Shown: positions 44,514-53,392, numbered from the stretch's first letter. The stretch: 64,000 bases of DNA from Lentisphaerota bacterium (GCA_021413965.1 JAIOPI010000031.1:1-64000); one strand, 5' to 3'. A program made the numbers and translations. Notes: a model not told the origin generated them from the sequence alone.

Positions 44514-45350
44514 ATGGCGGAGGCGGTGGCGGCGGCGCAGCGTGCCGATGTGGTGGTGATGTGCATGGGGCTGACGCCGCGCATCGAAGGCGAAGCGGGC
44601 GACGCGTTCAACTCAGAGTCGGCCGGCGACAAACGGGGGCTCGAACTGCCCGGGCTGCAGAGCCAGCTGATCGAGCGGGTGGTGGCCACGGGCAAGCCGG
44701 TGGTGCTGGTGCTGATCAGCGGCAGCGCATTGGCGCCGGTGTGGGCCGATGAACACGTGCAGGCCGTGCTGCAGGCCTGGTACGCGGGGGCGGAAGGCGG
44801 CCAGGCGCTGGCGGAGATTCTCTTTGGCGACGTCAACCCGTCGGGGCGATTGCCGGTGACGTTTTATCGCCGGACGGCGGACCTGCCGCCGTTTGAAGAC
44901 TATGCCATGGCCAACCGGACGTACCGCTTCTTCACGGGCGAGGTGCTGTATCCATTCGGGTACGGGTTGAGCTACACGCGCTTTGCATACCGGGATCTGC
45001 AGGTGACGGTCGCCGCCGATGTGGACGTCCGAGTGACGGTGCAGAACAGCGGCACGCGGGCGGGAGACGAGATTGTGCAGGCCTATGTGACGGACGAGGT
45101 CAGCGCGCATCGCACGCCACAGCGCCAGTTGGCCGCGTTCGAGCGCGTACACCTTGGGGCGGGCGAGTCCCGTGTTGTACCGCTGCGCATCAGCCGCGAC
45201 TGGCTGCGGGTCACGGACGCGAGCGGTCGCCGGTTTGTCGAGCCGGGGCTGTTCACCGTCAGCGTGGGTGGGAGCCAGCCAGATGCGCGCAGTGCCGCAC
45301 TCACGGGGGTGCAGCCGCTGGCGGCGCCGTTTGAGATTCGCGCAGGCTGA
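44514..45350 (+). CDS. N-terminally truncated glycoside hydrolase family 3 (C-terminal domains only)
   Basis: 278 residues containing only the GH3 C-terminal alpha/beta domain (ADVVVMCMGLTPRIEGEAGD, LISGSALAPVWAD, WYAGAEGGQALAEILFGDVNPSG) and the fibronectin-III-like domain (LYPFGYGLSYTRFAY, GDEIVQAYV). A whole GH3 enzyme of this type is about 700-850 residues, with an N-terminal TIM barrel holding the nucleophile Asp. Here a TGA stands two codons before the ATG, and the preceding 85 bases encode no barrel. This is probably a decayed remnant; a separately encoded accessory domain is less likely. Confidence 0.8.
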   Translation: MAEAVAAAQRADVVVMCMGLTPRIEGEAGDAFNSESAGDKRGLELPGLQSQLIERVVATGKPVVLVLISGSALAPVWADEHVQAVLQAWYAGAEGGQALAEILFGDVNPSGRLPVTFYRRTADLPPFEDYAMANRTYRFFTGEVLYPFGYGLSYTRFAYRDLQVTVAADVDVRVTVQNSGTRAGDEIVQAYVTDEVSAHRTPQRQLAAFERVHLGAGESRVVPLRISRDWLRVTDASGRRFVEPGLFTVSVGGSQPDARSAALTGVQPLAAPFEIRAG

Positions 45351-45362
45351 TCGACCGCGGGG

Positions 45363-45429
45363 GGGGCGATGCGCCATGCGGGCAGGGGCGTGCCGCCGTG
45401 CGGGCGCGCGTTCGCCGCCGCATCGCCCC
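45363..45429. terminator. Long hairpin between convergent genes
   Basis: GGGGCGATGCG (45363-45373) pairs perfectly with CGCATCGCCCC (45419-45429) around a 45-base GC-rich loop with internal structure. It lies between the stops of the GH3 remnant and the J-domain gene, where a bidirectional terminator is expected, but it lacks a T-tract. Confidence 0.4.
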
Positions 45430-45432
45430 GGC

Positions 45433-46476
45433 CTAGCATGACCAGTCAAACGTGGGATTGTCGCGCTGGCGGCTGTGTCGGCGGCCATGGGGCGGTGGGG
45501 GCTGCTGCAGGTTCCGGAGGGCCTCGGTCAGCATGGCGGCCTGCTGGCGCAGGCCTTCGCGATCATTCCGGACGGCGCGACCCACGGCCCGGGCGAGCGG
45601 GCCGCGGTCCTTGAGTTCCGAGAATCCCCAGGCGGGATCGCGGCGCTGTTCGCGCAGGCGGCTCTGCAGTTGCTTCAGCGTTTGCTTCACCGCGCGGGTC
45701 ATCTGGCGCAGGAGGGACACCTGCGTATCGCTCCGGTCATGGTGGGTTTCCATGTTGAGGCGGACCTGAAGCATTTCGAGGTGCTCCAGGTCATGCTGGC
45801 GATAGGCGTTCTGCGCTTCGAGCCACAAGGCTTTGACGGCGGCAGACATGGCCTTGCCGCGCGTGTCGGGGTGCACATGGCGTGCGATCTGGCGGTAGAT
45901 ATCCCGCACGCGCCGCGCGCGCTCCTTCGATCCCTGGGCCGCGGCCGTGCGGCCATCGGCAGGCGAGGCCGCCCCGCGAGGGTCGTAGCCATGGCGCCGC
46001 TGGTGCTCCCGCGCCGACTGCTCATCCATGGTGTCATCAGCCCACTGACCGGCGTGGTCGTTGTGTTCGAATCCGGGGCGAGACGATTCCGTTTCATCGG
46101 CGGGGCCGGGTTTTTCGCCCTGCTGCAACCGCTGGGCGGCGAGGTGCGGCGGGCAGAGCCAGGCATGCGCGGCCCACTGGATTTCGGCAATGCGGGATTG
46201 AGTCGTCTGGATGGCCTGCGAGAGCTGCTGCAGGTCGGCCAGAATCGGTCCATACGCGGCCTGCAGCCACTGCCTGAACAGGGGAACATCTTTGGATTCG
46301 AAGGTGGTCAGCTCCTCCTGAGCCCGGGCCAGGCGGCGCCGGACTTGATCGTACTCGCGGCGAGCCTTCTGGCGGATGCGGGTGGAATCGATCAGCACCA
46401 AGTCCCCGGACCCGCGCGGGGAGCTTCGCGCGGGGGTGGCGCGGGGCGGCGGTGATGGCTGTCCAGTCTGGTGCAT
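45433..46476 (-). CDS. Orphan J-domain coiled-coil protein
   Basis: 347 residues from ATG 46476; a GTG at 46521 is possible and neither has a clear ribosome site. The N-terminal half is a charged coiled coil (about 30-105), then an acidic linker. A J-domain-like unit covers about 185-240 (RDIYRQIARHVHPDTRG) with the His-Pro-Asp triplet at 202-204, followed by a long amphipathic coiled coil. HPD stimulates DnaK ATPase, so this is a candidate specialised Hsp70 co-chaperone. It lacks the Gly/Phe and zinc domains of DnaJ. No DnaK or GrpE gene is nearby. It lies just downstream of rex, on the same strand. Confidence 0.75.
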   Translation of the reverse strand: MHQTGQPSPPPRATPARSSPRGSGDLVLIDSTRIRQKARREYDQVRRRLARAQEELTTFESKDVPLFRQWLQAAYGPILADLQQLSQAIQTTQSRIAEIQWAAHAWLCPPHLAAQRLQQGEKPGPADETESSRPGFEHNDHAGQWADDTMDEQSAREHQRRHGYDPRGAASPADGRTAAAQGSKERARRVRDIYRQIARHVHPDTRGKAMSAAVKALWLEAQNAYRQHDLEHLEMLQVRLNMETHHDRSDTQVSLLRQMTRAVKQTLKQLQSRLREQRRDPAWGFSELKDRGPLARAVGRAVRNDREGLRQQAAMLTEALRNLQQPPPPHGRRHSRQRDNPTFDWSC

Positions 46477-46584
46477 GCGAGTGCGAACGCTAAAGGAAAC
46501 GGCCGGGCGGGGAAACACCAAACGGCGACGCCAGCGCGGGGCGCGAGGGCTGTGCGCGTGCCGGGGGAGTCATGGACGGGAGCG

Positions 46585-47313
46585 TCAGACCGGCGAGGCG
46601 GGGCGCATCAGGTGCTGGAGGCGGTGGGAGAGCACGGCCAGTCCTTCTGCCAGGTCTTCCTTCTGCGTGACGACGTGTTCGGGGACTTTGACTTTCGTGG
46701 GGGTGAAGTTCCAGATGCCGCGAATGCCCGCCTGGACCATGAGGTCCGTGGCCTCCTGTGCGGCGCCTGCGGGGACGGTCAGCACCCCCAGAATGATGCC
46801 GGTGGCGCGCACGAAGGTGGTGAGCTTTTCCACGGGTTGGATCTTGCGGCCGTGGATGGACAGACCGATGCGAGCGGGGTCGCGATCAAAGGCGCCGGCG
46901 ATACGCAGGCCGTAGTCATCGAAGCCGCGGTAGCCGAGCAGGGCGGCGCCGAGATTGCCGACGCCGACGAGCACGGCCTTGGCGGGGCTGTTCCACCCGA
47001 GGAAGTGTTCAATGGCGACGATCAGGTCATTGACGCAAAAGCCGCGCCTCGGGGTGCCGATGATGCCGGTGACGGCGAGGTCCTTGCGCACGATCGCCGG
47101 CTCCAGATCGTGGGTTTCCGCGAGCACGGTGCCCGAGACAAACTCATGGCCGTCCGCCTGGAGTTCGCGCAAGAGCTGGAGATAGCCCGGGAGGCGCTTG
47201 ATGCCAGCCACGCCAGCCTTGTGGACATCGGCAAGCGCGGCAGCCTGGGCGCTTGATATGGCGACGGGCGAGATGGAGTCGGGGCGCCGGGGAGATGGAT
47301 GTTTCTGTCTCAT
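46585..47313 (-). CDS. rex: Rex redox-sensing transcriptional repressor
   Basis: 242 residues from ATG 47313. An N-terminal winged helix (about 35-100) has the Rex hallmarks IKRLPGYLQLLRELQADG and RKDLAVTGIIGTPRRGF. A Rossmann domain carries the NAD(H) motif VLVGVGNLGAALLGY and ends with GIWNFTPTKVKVP. Rex binds DNA when NAD+/NADH is high and lets go when NADH accumulates, derepressing fermentative genes. It is divergent from the hydrogenase operon, its natural target. The N-terminus has about 28 residues before the first helix, slightly longer than usual. Confidence 0.94.
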   Translation of the reverse strand: MRQKHPSPRRPDSISPVAISSAQAAALADVHKAGVAGIKRLPGYLQLLRELQADGHEFVSGTVLAETHDLEPAIVRKDLAVTGIIGTPRRGFCVNDLIVAIEHFLGWNSPAKAVLVGVGNLGAALLGYRGFDDYGLRIAGAFDRDPARIGLSIHGRKIQPVEKLTTFVRATGIILGVLTVPAGAAQEATDLMVQAGIRGIWNFTPTKVKVPEHVVTQKEDLAEGLAVLSHRLQHLMRPASPV

Positions 47314-47536
47314 GGTGTTCACCGCGACCTGCCGGGAGCCGGAGCGGTGGGCAACCGTGCGCACCTTCCCGATTCCATGGCTCCCGCCAACGAACGGGAG
47401 ACTAGGTGGCGCGGCCGCGATTTGCAAGGGTTTCGTCGATATAGCGGATCTGAACCGGGGCTGGCACCGGCGCCGTCCCCGCTCGCGACCGGCGGGGCAT
47501 TCGGCGCCTGTTTCTGCCACTGGGGGCTAAATAGAA

Positions 47537-47554
47537 TCAATAAATATTTAACGA
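47537..47554 (+). promoter_or_regulatory. Rex-operator-like site 1
   Basis: TCAATAA-ATAT-TTAACGA: an 18-base site with the 4-base spacer of known Rex boxes. It matches TTGTTAA-N4-TTAACAA at 10 of 14 arm positions, with the right arm at 6 of 7. It is weak alone; its place between rex and its likely target raises its value. Confidence 0.35.
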
Positions 47555-47573
47555 CATAATGACAGGGGTGCGC

Positions 47574-47591
47574 CTGTGAACTTTGTAACAT
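47574..47591 (+). promoter_or_regulatory. Rex-operator-like site 2
   Basis: CTGTGAA-CTTT-GTAACAT: the left arm matches TTGTGAA at 6 of 7 and the right arm keeps 4 of 7 of TTCACAA, with the correct 4-base spacer. It lies 37 bases after site 1. Confidence 0.38.
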
Positions 47592-47649
47592 ATTGGCCGA
47601 GAATATATTGCGATAGAAGGCGCAGTTTGATGGGAGTCGCATCCGATAG

Positions 47650-47679
47650 TTGACATCTGCTTAATCGGGTGATTATTAT
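47650..47679 (+). promoter_or_regulatory. Sigma-70 promoter of the hydrogenase operon
   Basis: Perfect TTGACA (47650-47655), 18-base spacer and TATTAT (47674-47679, five of six). It predicts a start near 47686 and a leader of about 63 bases before the first gene at 47749. Confidence 0.65.
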
Positions 47680-47748
47680 CGATATCAATATCTCGATACG
47701 GGGACGCGAGTGGCGCGCCGGGTGGAGATGTGCACAAGGAGAATCGCG

Positions 47749-48255
47749 ATGATTGCCCCAGCCGAGCCCTCCGTTGAGGCGGAGCCGATGTTGAAAGTCC
47801 GTGAGATCCTGGATCGGCATGACCACCGGGCGTCGCGCCTGGTGCCGATTCTGCAGGCGGTGCAGGAGTCCTACCGGTACCTGCCCGCCGAGGTGCTGAC
47901 CTATGTGGCGCAGGAGTTGGACGTGCCCGCCGCGCGGGTGTTCGGCGTGGCCACCTTTTACGCGCATTTTGCAATCGTGCCGAAGGGCAAGCACGTGATT
48001 CGGCTGTGCGACGGGACCGCCTGCCACGTCAAGGCGTCCATGCCGATCCTGGACGCGATTCGATCGCGGCTTGGGCTGAGCGAGCAGCAGGCGACAACGC
48101 CGGACATGCTGTTCACGGTGGAAACGGTCGCGTGCCTTGGCGCCTGCGGCCTGGCGCCGGTGGTGGTTGTGGACGAGGCGGTGCACGGGCAGATGACGCC
48201 GGAAGGGGCCGTGGAACTGGTGGAGCGCCTGATGGCGCAGGAGGCCTCGACGTGA
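47749..48255 (+). CDS. hydC: NuoE-like [2Fe-2S] subunit of NAD-linked [FeFe] hydrogenase
   Basis: 168 residues from ATG 47749 with AAGGAG upstream. It is the 24-kDa-subunit fold: an N-terminal helical bundle (ILQAVQESYRYLPAEVLTYVAQ, RVFGVATFYAHFAI) then a thioredoxin-like domain with [2Fe-2S] ligands CDGTAC and CLGAC. It matches HydC/HndA of electron-bifurcating hydrogenases. The stop overlaps the next GTG start (GTGA). It passes electrons between the NADH-flavin subunit and the hydrogenase subunit in a soluble cytoplasmic complex. Confidence 0.93.
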   Translation: MIAPAEPSVEAEPMLKVREILDRHDHRASRLVPILQAVQESYRYLPAEVLTYVAQELDVPAARVFGVATFYAHFAIVPKGKHVIRLCDGTACHVKASMPILDAIRSRLGLSEQQATTPDMLFTVETVACLGACGLAPVVVVDEAVHGQMTPEGAVELVERLMAQEAST

Positions 48256-50138
48256 GTACGGCGGGGGACGACGGGGCAGCGGACGGGGCGGGCGGCATGC
48301 CGGCGGGGCGTCGCGTGGTGGTATGTGCCGGGACGGGGTGCGTGGCCGGCGGGGCGACGGCGGTGTACGCCGAGTTCCTGGCGGCGATTCGCGCGGCGGG
48401 CTTGCCGGTGGTGACGGAGTTCCGCGCTGAGCAGGAGCCGGGCCATACGCGCCTGAGCAAGAGTGGCTGCCAGGGATTCTGTCAGATGGGCCCGCTGGTC
48501 ACGATTCTGCCCGACGGACTGCTCTATACGCGGGTCCAGGTGGCGGATGTGGCCGAGATCGTCAGCCGCACGCTGGCGCAGGGTGAATCGGTTGAGCGGC
48601 TGTTGTACGCCGAGCCGGGAACGCGGCGGCGGTGCCACGGCGCCGGGGACATTCCGTTTTACCAGCTGCAGCAGCGCCATGTGCTCAGCGCCTGCGGCAC
48701 GATCGATCCCGAGAGCATCCAGGAGTACGTGCATCACGGGGGGTATGAGGCGGCGCGGAAGGCGCACCGGGAGCTGGCGCCGGATGCGATCTGCAAGGAG
48801 ATCCTGCGGTCGGGGCTGCGCGGCCGCGGGGGCGGCGGGTTTCCCACGGGTCGCAAATGGGAGGCGGCGCGCGTCCAGCCCGGGGACGTGAAGTATGTCA
48901 TCTGCAATGCGGATGAGGGGGATCCCGGCGCGTTCATGAATCGCAGCGTCATGGAAGGCAACCCGCACAGCATCCTGGAGGGGCTGATGATTGCGGCGCG
49001 GGCGATCGGCGCGCGCGAGACGCTGATCTACGTGCGTGCGGAGTACCCGCTGGCGGTGCAGCGCATGCGGCGGGCGGTGGCAGATGCGGAGGCGATGGGG
49101 TTTCTCGGGGCCGACGTGTTCGGGACCGGGCAGTCGCTGCGCTGCGATGTGATGGAGGGGGCGGGGGCCTTTGTATGCGGCGAGGAAACGGCCATGATCG
49201 CCTCCATCGAGGGGCAGCGTGGCATGCCGCGGCCGAAGCCGCCCTTTCCGGCGCAGTCGGGGCTGTGGGGCAAGCCGACGGTGATCAACAACGTCGAGAC
49301 GCTGGCGCACGTGGTGCGCATCCTGCGCGAGGGTGCGGACGTTTTCCGGGCGCTGGGCACGGCGGCGTCGCCGGGGACCAAGACATTTGCGCTGACGGGG
49401 CACGTGGCGAACACCGGGCTGGTGGAGGTGCCGTTTGGCGCGACGCTGCGCCAGATCGTGATGGACATCGGGGGTGGCATTACCGACCGGCGCGGGCGGG
49501 TGCGGGCGGACGGCTTCAAGGCCGTTCAAATTGGAGGCCCGTCGGGCGGCTGCCTGACGCGCGAGCATCTCGACTTGCCGCTGGACTACGACTCGCTGCG
49601 GGGAGCGGGCGCGATGGTAGGCTCCGGCGGCCTGGTGGCCATGAACACGCAGACGTGCATGGTGAGCATTGCGCGCTTCTTCATGGATTTCACGCAGCGC
49701 GAGAGCTGTGGCAAGTGCGTGCTCTGCCGGGAGGGCACCCGGCAGATGCTGGCGCTGCTCGACGATATCATCGAGGGCCGCGCGACGGGCGAGACGCTCG
49801 AGTTGCTCGAGCGGCTGGGGCATGCGGTGCAGAAGGGGTCGCTGTGCGGGCTGGGCAAGACGGCGCCCAATCCGGTGCTGTCGACGCTGAAGCATTTCCG
49901 CGCGGAATACGACGCCCACGTTTTTCACAAGCATTGTCCGACGGGGCAATGCAAGGCGCTGGCGAAACCATCGATTGATCCCGCCCTGTGCAAGGGCTGT
50001 ACGGCCTGCGTCAAGGCGTGCCCGGTGGGGGCCATCGTGGGGGCTCGAAAGCAGACCCATTCGATCAACCCGGAGTTGTGCATCAAATGTGGGGCCTGCG
50101 GCACGGCGTGCAAGCTGGGCGCGGTGGTTGGCATCTGA
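48252..50138 (+). CDS. hydB: NuoF-like NADH/FMN subunit of bifurcating [FeFe] hydrogenase
   Basis: 628 residues from GTG 48252, the length of Thermotoga-type HydB. Domains: a thioredoxin-like [2Fe-2S] domain about 17-110 (CAGTGCVAGG, SGCQGFC), the NuoF FMN/NADH core about 150-480 (RGRGGGGFPTGRKW, CNADEGDPGAFM), a [4Fe-4S] motif ESCGKCVLCREGT, and a C-terminal 2x[4Fe-4S] ferredoxin (CKGCTACVKACPVG, CIKCGACGTACKLG). The added ferredoxin domain is typical of bifurcating HydB, which couples NADH and reduced ferredoxin to H2 formation. It is coupled to hydC by a four-base overlap. Confidence 0.93.
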   Translation: MSTAGDDGAADGAGGMPAGRRVVVCAGTGCVAGGATAVYAEFLAAIRAAGLPVVTEFRAEQEPGHTRLSKSGCQGFCQMGPLVTILPDGLLYTRVQVADVAEIVSRTLAQGESVERLLYAEPGTRRRCHGAGDIPFYQLQQRHVLSACGTIDPESIQEYVHHGGYEAARKAHRELAPDAICKEILRSGLRGRGGGGFPTGRKWEAARVQPGDVKYVICNADEGDPGAFMNRSVMEGNPHSILEGLMIAARAIGARETLIYVRAEYPLAVQRMRRAVADAEAMGFLGADVFGTGQSLRCDVMEGAGAFVCGEETAMIASIEGQRGMPRPKPPFPAQSGLWGKPTVINNVETLAHVVRILREGADVFRALGTAASPGTKTFALTGHVANTGLVEVPFGATLRQIVMDIGGGITDRRGRVRADGFKAVQIGGPSGGCLTREHLDLPLDYDSLRGAGAMVGSGGLVAMNTQTCMVSIARFFMDFTQRESCGKCVLCREGTRQMLALLDDIIEGRATGETLELLERLGHAVQKGSLCGLGKTAPNPVLSTLKHFRAEYDAHVFHKHCPTGQCKALAKPSIDPALCKGCTACVKACPVGAIVGARKQTHSINPELCIKCGACGTACKLGAVVGI

Positions 50139-50177
50139 GGTGGCGGGGCACCCGTCAAGGGAGCAAGGGAGCATGAC

Positions 50178-51977
50178 ATGAAGACCACGGTGACGGCGAA
50201 TACGATTCAGATCGACGGGCGCGCGGTGCCCGTGAACGGCGAGCGCAATCTGCTGGAACTGATCCGCAAATCGGGCATCGAGCTGCCCACCTTCTGTTAC
50301 CACTCCGACCTGAGTGTTTACGGGGCGTGCCGGCTGTGCCTGGTGGATATCCAGGGGCGCGGCATCCAGGGCGCATGCTCGACGCCGGCGGAGGCCGGGC
50401 TGGTGGTGCGCACGCAGACGGAGGAGTTGCGCGACATCCGGCGCATCGCGGTGGAACTGCTGCTGGCCAACCACGACCAGCAGTGCCCGACATGTCCGAA
50501 GAGCGCGTCCTGCCGGCTGCAGGGGATTGCCCGCCAGCTGGGGATCCGCCACGTGCGCTTTCGGCCGGTGCACGCCCCCGAGCCGCTGGACGAGAGCTCC
50601 GTGTCGCTGGTGCGGGATCCGAACAAGTGCGTGCTCTGCGGGGACTGCGTTCGCTTCTGCGGGGAGATCCAGGGCATCGGGGCCATCGATTTCGCGTATC
50701 GGGGGCATGAGGCAGCCGTGCTGCCGGCGTTTGGCAAGGGGCTGGGGGAGGGCGAATGCGTGAACTGCGGGCAGTGTGCGGCCCTGTGTCCGACGGGCGC
50801 GCTCTCGCCGCGGCCGGAGACGAATGACGTCTGGCGGGCGCTGCACGACGCGACGAAGACGGTGGTCGTCCAGGTGGCGCCGGCGGTGCGCGTGGCGCTT
50901 GGCGAAGCGTTTGGGATGATGCCGGGCACGGATACGAGCGGGCGGCTGGTCGCGGCGCTGAAGCGGCTTGGCGCCGCGCGGGTGTATGACACGGCGTTCA
51001 GCGCGGACCTGACGGTGCTGGAGGAGACGCACGAGTTCCTGGAGCGCAAGGCGAGCGGCGAACGGCTGCCCCTGTTCACCAGCTGCTGCCCGGCGTGGGT
51101 GAAGTTCGCCGAGCAGTTTGCGCCGGACTTGCTGCCGAACCTGTCGACGTGCAAGTCGCCGCAGCAGATGCTCGGCGCGCTCTGCAAGGACACGCTGCCA
51201 GCGGAGCTTGGCCTTGCGCGGGAGCAAGTCGTCATGGTGTCGGTCATGCCGTGCACGGCCAAGAAGTTCGAGGCCAAGCGGCCGGAGTTCAAGGTGGGGG
51301 GGAATCCCGACGTGGATCACGTGATCACGACGCAGGAGCTGGCGCACATGATCGAGGAGGCGGGGTTGCAATTTGACGAACTGGAGCCCGAATCCTTCGA
51401 CCTGCCGATGGGGTTCAAGACGGGGGCGGGAGTGATCTTCGGAAACTCAGGCGGCGTGAGCGAAGCGGTGCTACGGCACGCGTCGGAGGTGGTGGCGGGC
51501 CATCCGGTGCCGGTGTCGGAGTTGTGCATGACGCGCGGCGAGGAGGGGATGCGGTTTGCATCCGTGGAGATCGGGGACGTGGTCCTGAAGCTGGCGGTTG
51601 TCTACGGGCTGCGGCAGGCGCGCACGCTGGTGAATCGCATTCGGAACGGTGAGCTGGCGGTGGATCTCGTGGAGGTCATGGCGTGCCCGGGAGGGTGCGT
51701 GGGCGGGGCGGGGCAGCCGGTGACGGCAGATGGACAGGCGCGGCGTCAGCGCACGCGCAGCCTGTACGAGGTGGACAAGCGTCTCGACCTGCACAAGTCG
51801 CAGGACAATCACTATGTCCGGGAAAGCTACCGGCGTCACCTGGGCGACATCGGGGGACCGCGTGCGCACCAGGTGTTGCACACGCACTACGCCAGCCGGC
51901 GTTGCGCCAGCGAGGGCTGCGCGGCACACGCGACGTGCCCACAGGTCGCGCTTCGGTCGGAGGAGCCTGCGATATGA
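50178..51977 (+). CDS. hydA: [FeFe] hydrogenase catalytic subunit (group A, HydA/HndD-like)
   Basis: 599 residues. An N-terminal [2Fe-2S] domain (CYHSDLSVYGACRLCLV), a His/Cys [4Fe-4S] site (HDQQCPTCPKSASC) and a 2x[4Fe-4S] ferredoxin (CVLCGDCVRFC, CVNCGQCAALC) precede the H-cluster domain. H-cluster ligands are C304 (TSCCPAW), C359 (MPCTAKKFE), C503 and C507 (MACPGGCVGG); C303 is the proton-relay cysteine. The small-subunit helical segment follows. All catalytic residues are present. It evolves or oxidises H2 with the hydC/hydB partners. Its ATGA overlap with hydG couples enzyme and maturase. Confidence 0.96.
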   Translation: MKTTVTANTIQIDGRAVPVNGERNLLELIRKSGIELPTFCYHSDLSVYGACRLCLVDIQGRGIQGACSTPAEAGLVVRTQTEELRDIRRIAVELLLANHDQQCPTCPKSASCRLQGIARQLGIRHVRFRPVHAPEPLDESSVSLVRDPNKCVLCGDCVRFCGEIQGIGAIDFAYRGHEAAVLPAFGKGLGEGECVNCGQCAALCPTGALSPRPETNDVWRALHDATKTVVVQVAPAVRVALGEAFGMMPGTDTSGRLVAALKRLGAARVYDTAFSADLTVLEETHEFLERKASGERLPLFTSCCPAWVKFAEQFAPDLLPNLSTCKSPQQMLGALCKDTLPAELGLAREQVVMVSVMPCTAKKFEAKRPEFKVGGNPDVDHVITTQELAHMIEEAGLQFDELEPESFDLPMGFKTGAGVIFGNSGGVSEAVLRHASEVVAGHPVPVSELCMTRGEEGMRFASVEIGDVVLKLAVVYGLRQARTLVNRIRNGELAVDLVEVMACPGGCVGGAGQPVTADGQARRQRTRSLYEVDKRLDLHKSQDNHYVRESYRRHLGDIGGPRAHQVLHTHYASRRCASEGCAAHATCPQVALRSEEPAI

Positions 51978-53392
51978 ATAGCACGATGACGATGGAGGTC
52001 CGCGCGGCCCCGGCGCGGTTCATTGACGAGGCCGGCATCGCGGCCACACTGGCGGCGACAGGCGACGCCGACCCCGTGCGCGTGCGGGAGATCCTGGCGC
52101 GTGCGCGGGCGTTGAAGGGGCTCGAGGCGGACGACGTGGCGGTGCTGATGAACGTCACGCATCCGGCGCTGATGGCGGAGCTGTTTGAGACGGCGCGGTG
52201 GGTCAAGGAGACGATTTACGGAAACCGCCTGGTGCTGTTCGCCCCGCTGTACATCTCGAACCTGTGCGGCAACGAATGCACCTACTGCGCCTTTCGCGTC
52301 GGCAACACGGAGCTCACGCGGCGGGCGCTGACGCAGGAGGAGATTGCGCGCGAGGCGCGGGCGCTGATCGACCAGGGGCACAAGCGGCTGCTGGTTGTCG
52401 CGGGTGAGGCGTACCCGGCGGAGGGGTTCGACTACGTGCTGCGGTCGATCGAGACCATTTACCAGACACGGGGGGCGCGGGGTGAGATTCGGCGGGTGAA
52501 CGTGAATGTGGCTCCGTTGTCGGTGGCGGATTTTCGGCGGCTGAAGGCCGTGGGCATCGGCACATACCAGATTTTCCAGGAGACGTATCACCGCCAGACC
52601 TATGCGCGCGTGCACCGGTGTGGCCCGAAGCGCGACTACGATTGGCGGATCACGGCTCCCGACCGGGCGATGGAGGCGGGGATTGACGACCTTGGCGTGG
52701 GGATCCTCTTCGGGCTGTACCACTGGAAGTTCGAGATGCTGGCGCTGCTGCAGCACATCCGCCATCTCGAGCGCACGTTTGGCGTCGGCCCGCACACGAT
52801 CAGCGTGCCCCGCATGGAGCCGGCCGTCGGCTCGCCGCTGGCGGCGCAACCGCCGCAGCCGGTGTCCGACGCCGATTTTCAGAAGCTGGTGGCGATCCTG
52901 AGACTGGCCGTGCCGTACACGGGCATCATCATGTCCACGCGGGAGAATGCGGAGACGCGGCGCGCCACGTTTGCGCTGGGCGTCTCCCAGATATCGGCCG
53001 GGAGTCGCTGCGACCCGGGCGGCTACACGGGCGGGGACGGGCGCCAATTGGAGCAGTTCCAGCTTGGCGACCACCGCGCGCTGGATGAGGTGGTTCGCGA
53101 CCTGGCGTCGCTGGGGTACACGCCGTCGTTCTGCACGGCCTGCTACCGGCTGGGCCGCACGGGTGCGGACTTCATGGACCTGGCGAAGCCGGGGCTGATC
53201 AAGCTGCATTGCGCCCCGAACGCGCTCTCGACGTGCATGGAATACCTGCTGGACCACGCGTCGCCGCCGACGCGGCGGGAGGGTGAGGCCTTTGTGGTGC
53301 GCGAGCTGGCGAGCATGGAGCCGGCAGTGCGCGAGATTGCGCTGAAGCTGGTGACCGCGGTGCGGGAGGGGAAGCGGGACGCGCTGGTGTAG
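51974..53392 (+). CDS. hydG: HydG, radical SAM tyrosine lyase for H-cluster assembly
   Basis: 472 residues from ATG 51974, overlapping the hydA stop. The radical SAM motif is C98-x3-C102-x2-C105 (CGNECTYC). The C-terminal auxiliary-cluster motif is C387-x2-C390-x22-C413, the exact CX2CX22C of HydG. HydG cleaves tyrosine to give CO and CN- for the diiron subcluster. It is full-length. Confidence 0.96.
   Translation: MNSTMTMEVRAAPARFIDEAGIAATLAATGDADPVRVREILARARALKGLEADDVAVLMNVTHPALMAELFETARWVKETIYGNRLVLFAPLYISNLCGNECTYCAFRVGNTELTRRALTQEEIAREARALIDQGHKRLLVVAGEAYPAEGFDYVLRSIETIYQTRGARGEIRRVNVNVAPLSVADFRRLKAVGIGTYQIFQETYHRQTYARVHRCGPKRDYDWRITAPDRAMEAGIDDLGVGILFGLYHWKFEMLALLQHIRHLERTFGVGPHTISVPRMEPAVGSPLAAQPPQPVSDADFQKLVAILRLAVPYTGIIMSTRENAETRRATFALGVSQISAGSRCDPGGYTGGDGRQLEQFQLGDHRALDEVVRDLASLGYTPSFCTACYRLGRTGADFMDLAKPGLIKLHCAPNALSTCMEYLLDHASPPTRREGEAFVVRELASMEPAVREIALKLVTAVREGKRDALV

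Larger units (their letters stand above)
47314..47748. other. AT-rich control region between rex and the hydrogenase operon
   Basis: 435 bases with no gene. The right half (47530-47700) is strikingly AT-rich against the GC-rich surroundings. It holds two Rex-site-like sequences, a strong sigma-70 promoter, and an overlapping dyad at 47677-47698 (TATCGA pairing with TCGATA, with GATAT pairing with ATATC inside) near the expected transcription start. The left half is GC-rich and shows nothing specific. Confidence 0.7.

Noticed and set aside
47958..51371. A 1137-codon minus-strand open frame opposite the hydrogenase genes
   Set aside because: It is the complement of hydC, hydB and hydA, whose domains and cluster motifs are unmistakable; the frame has no recognisable domain.
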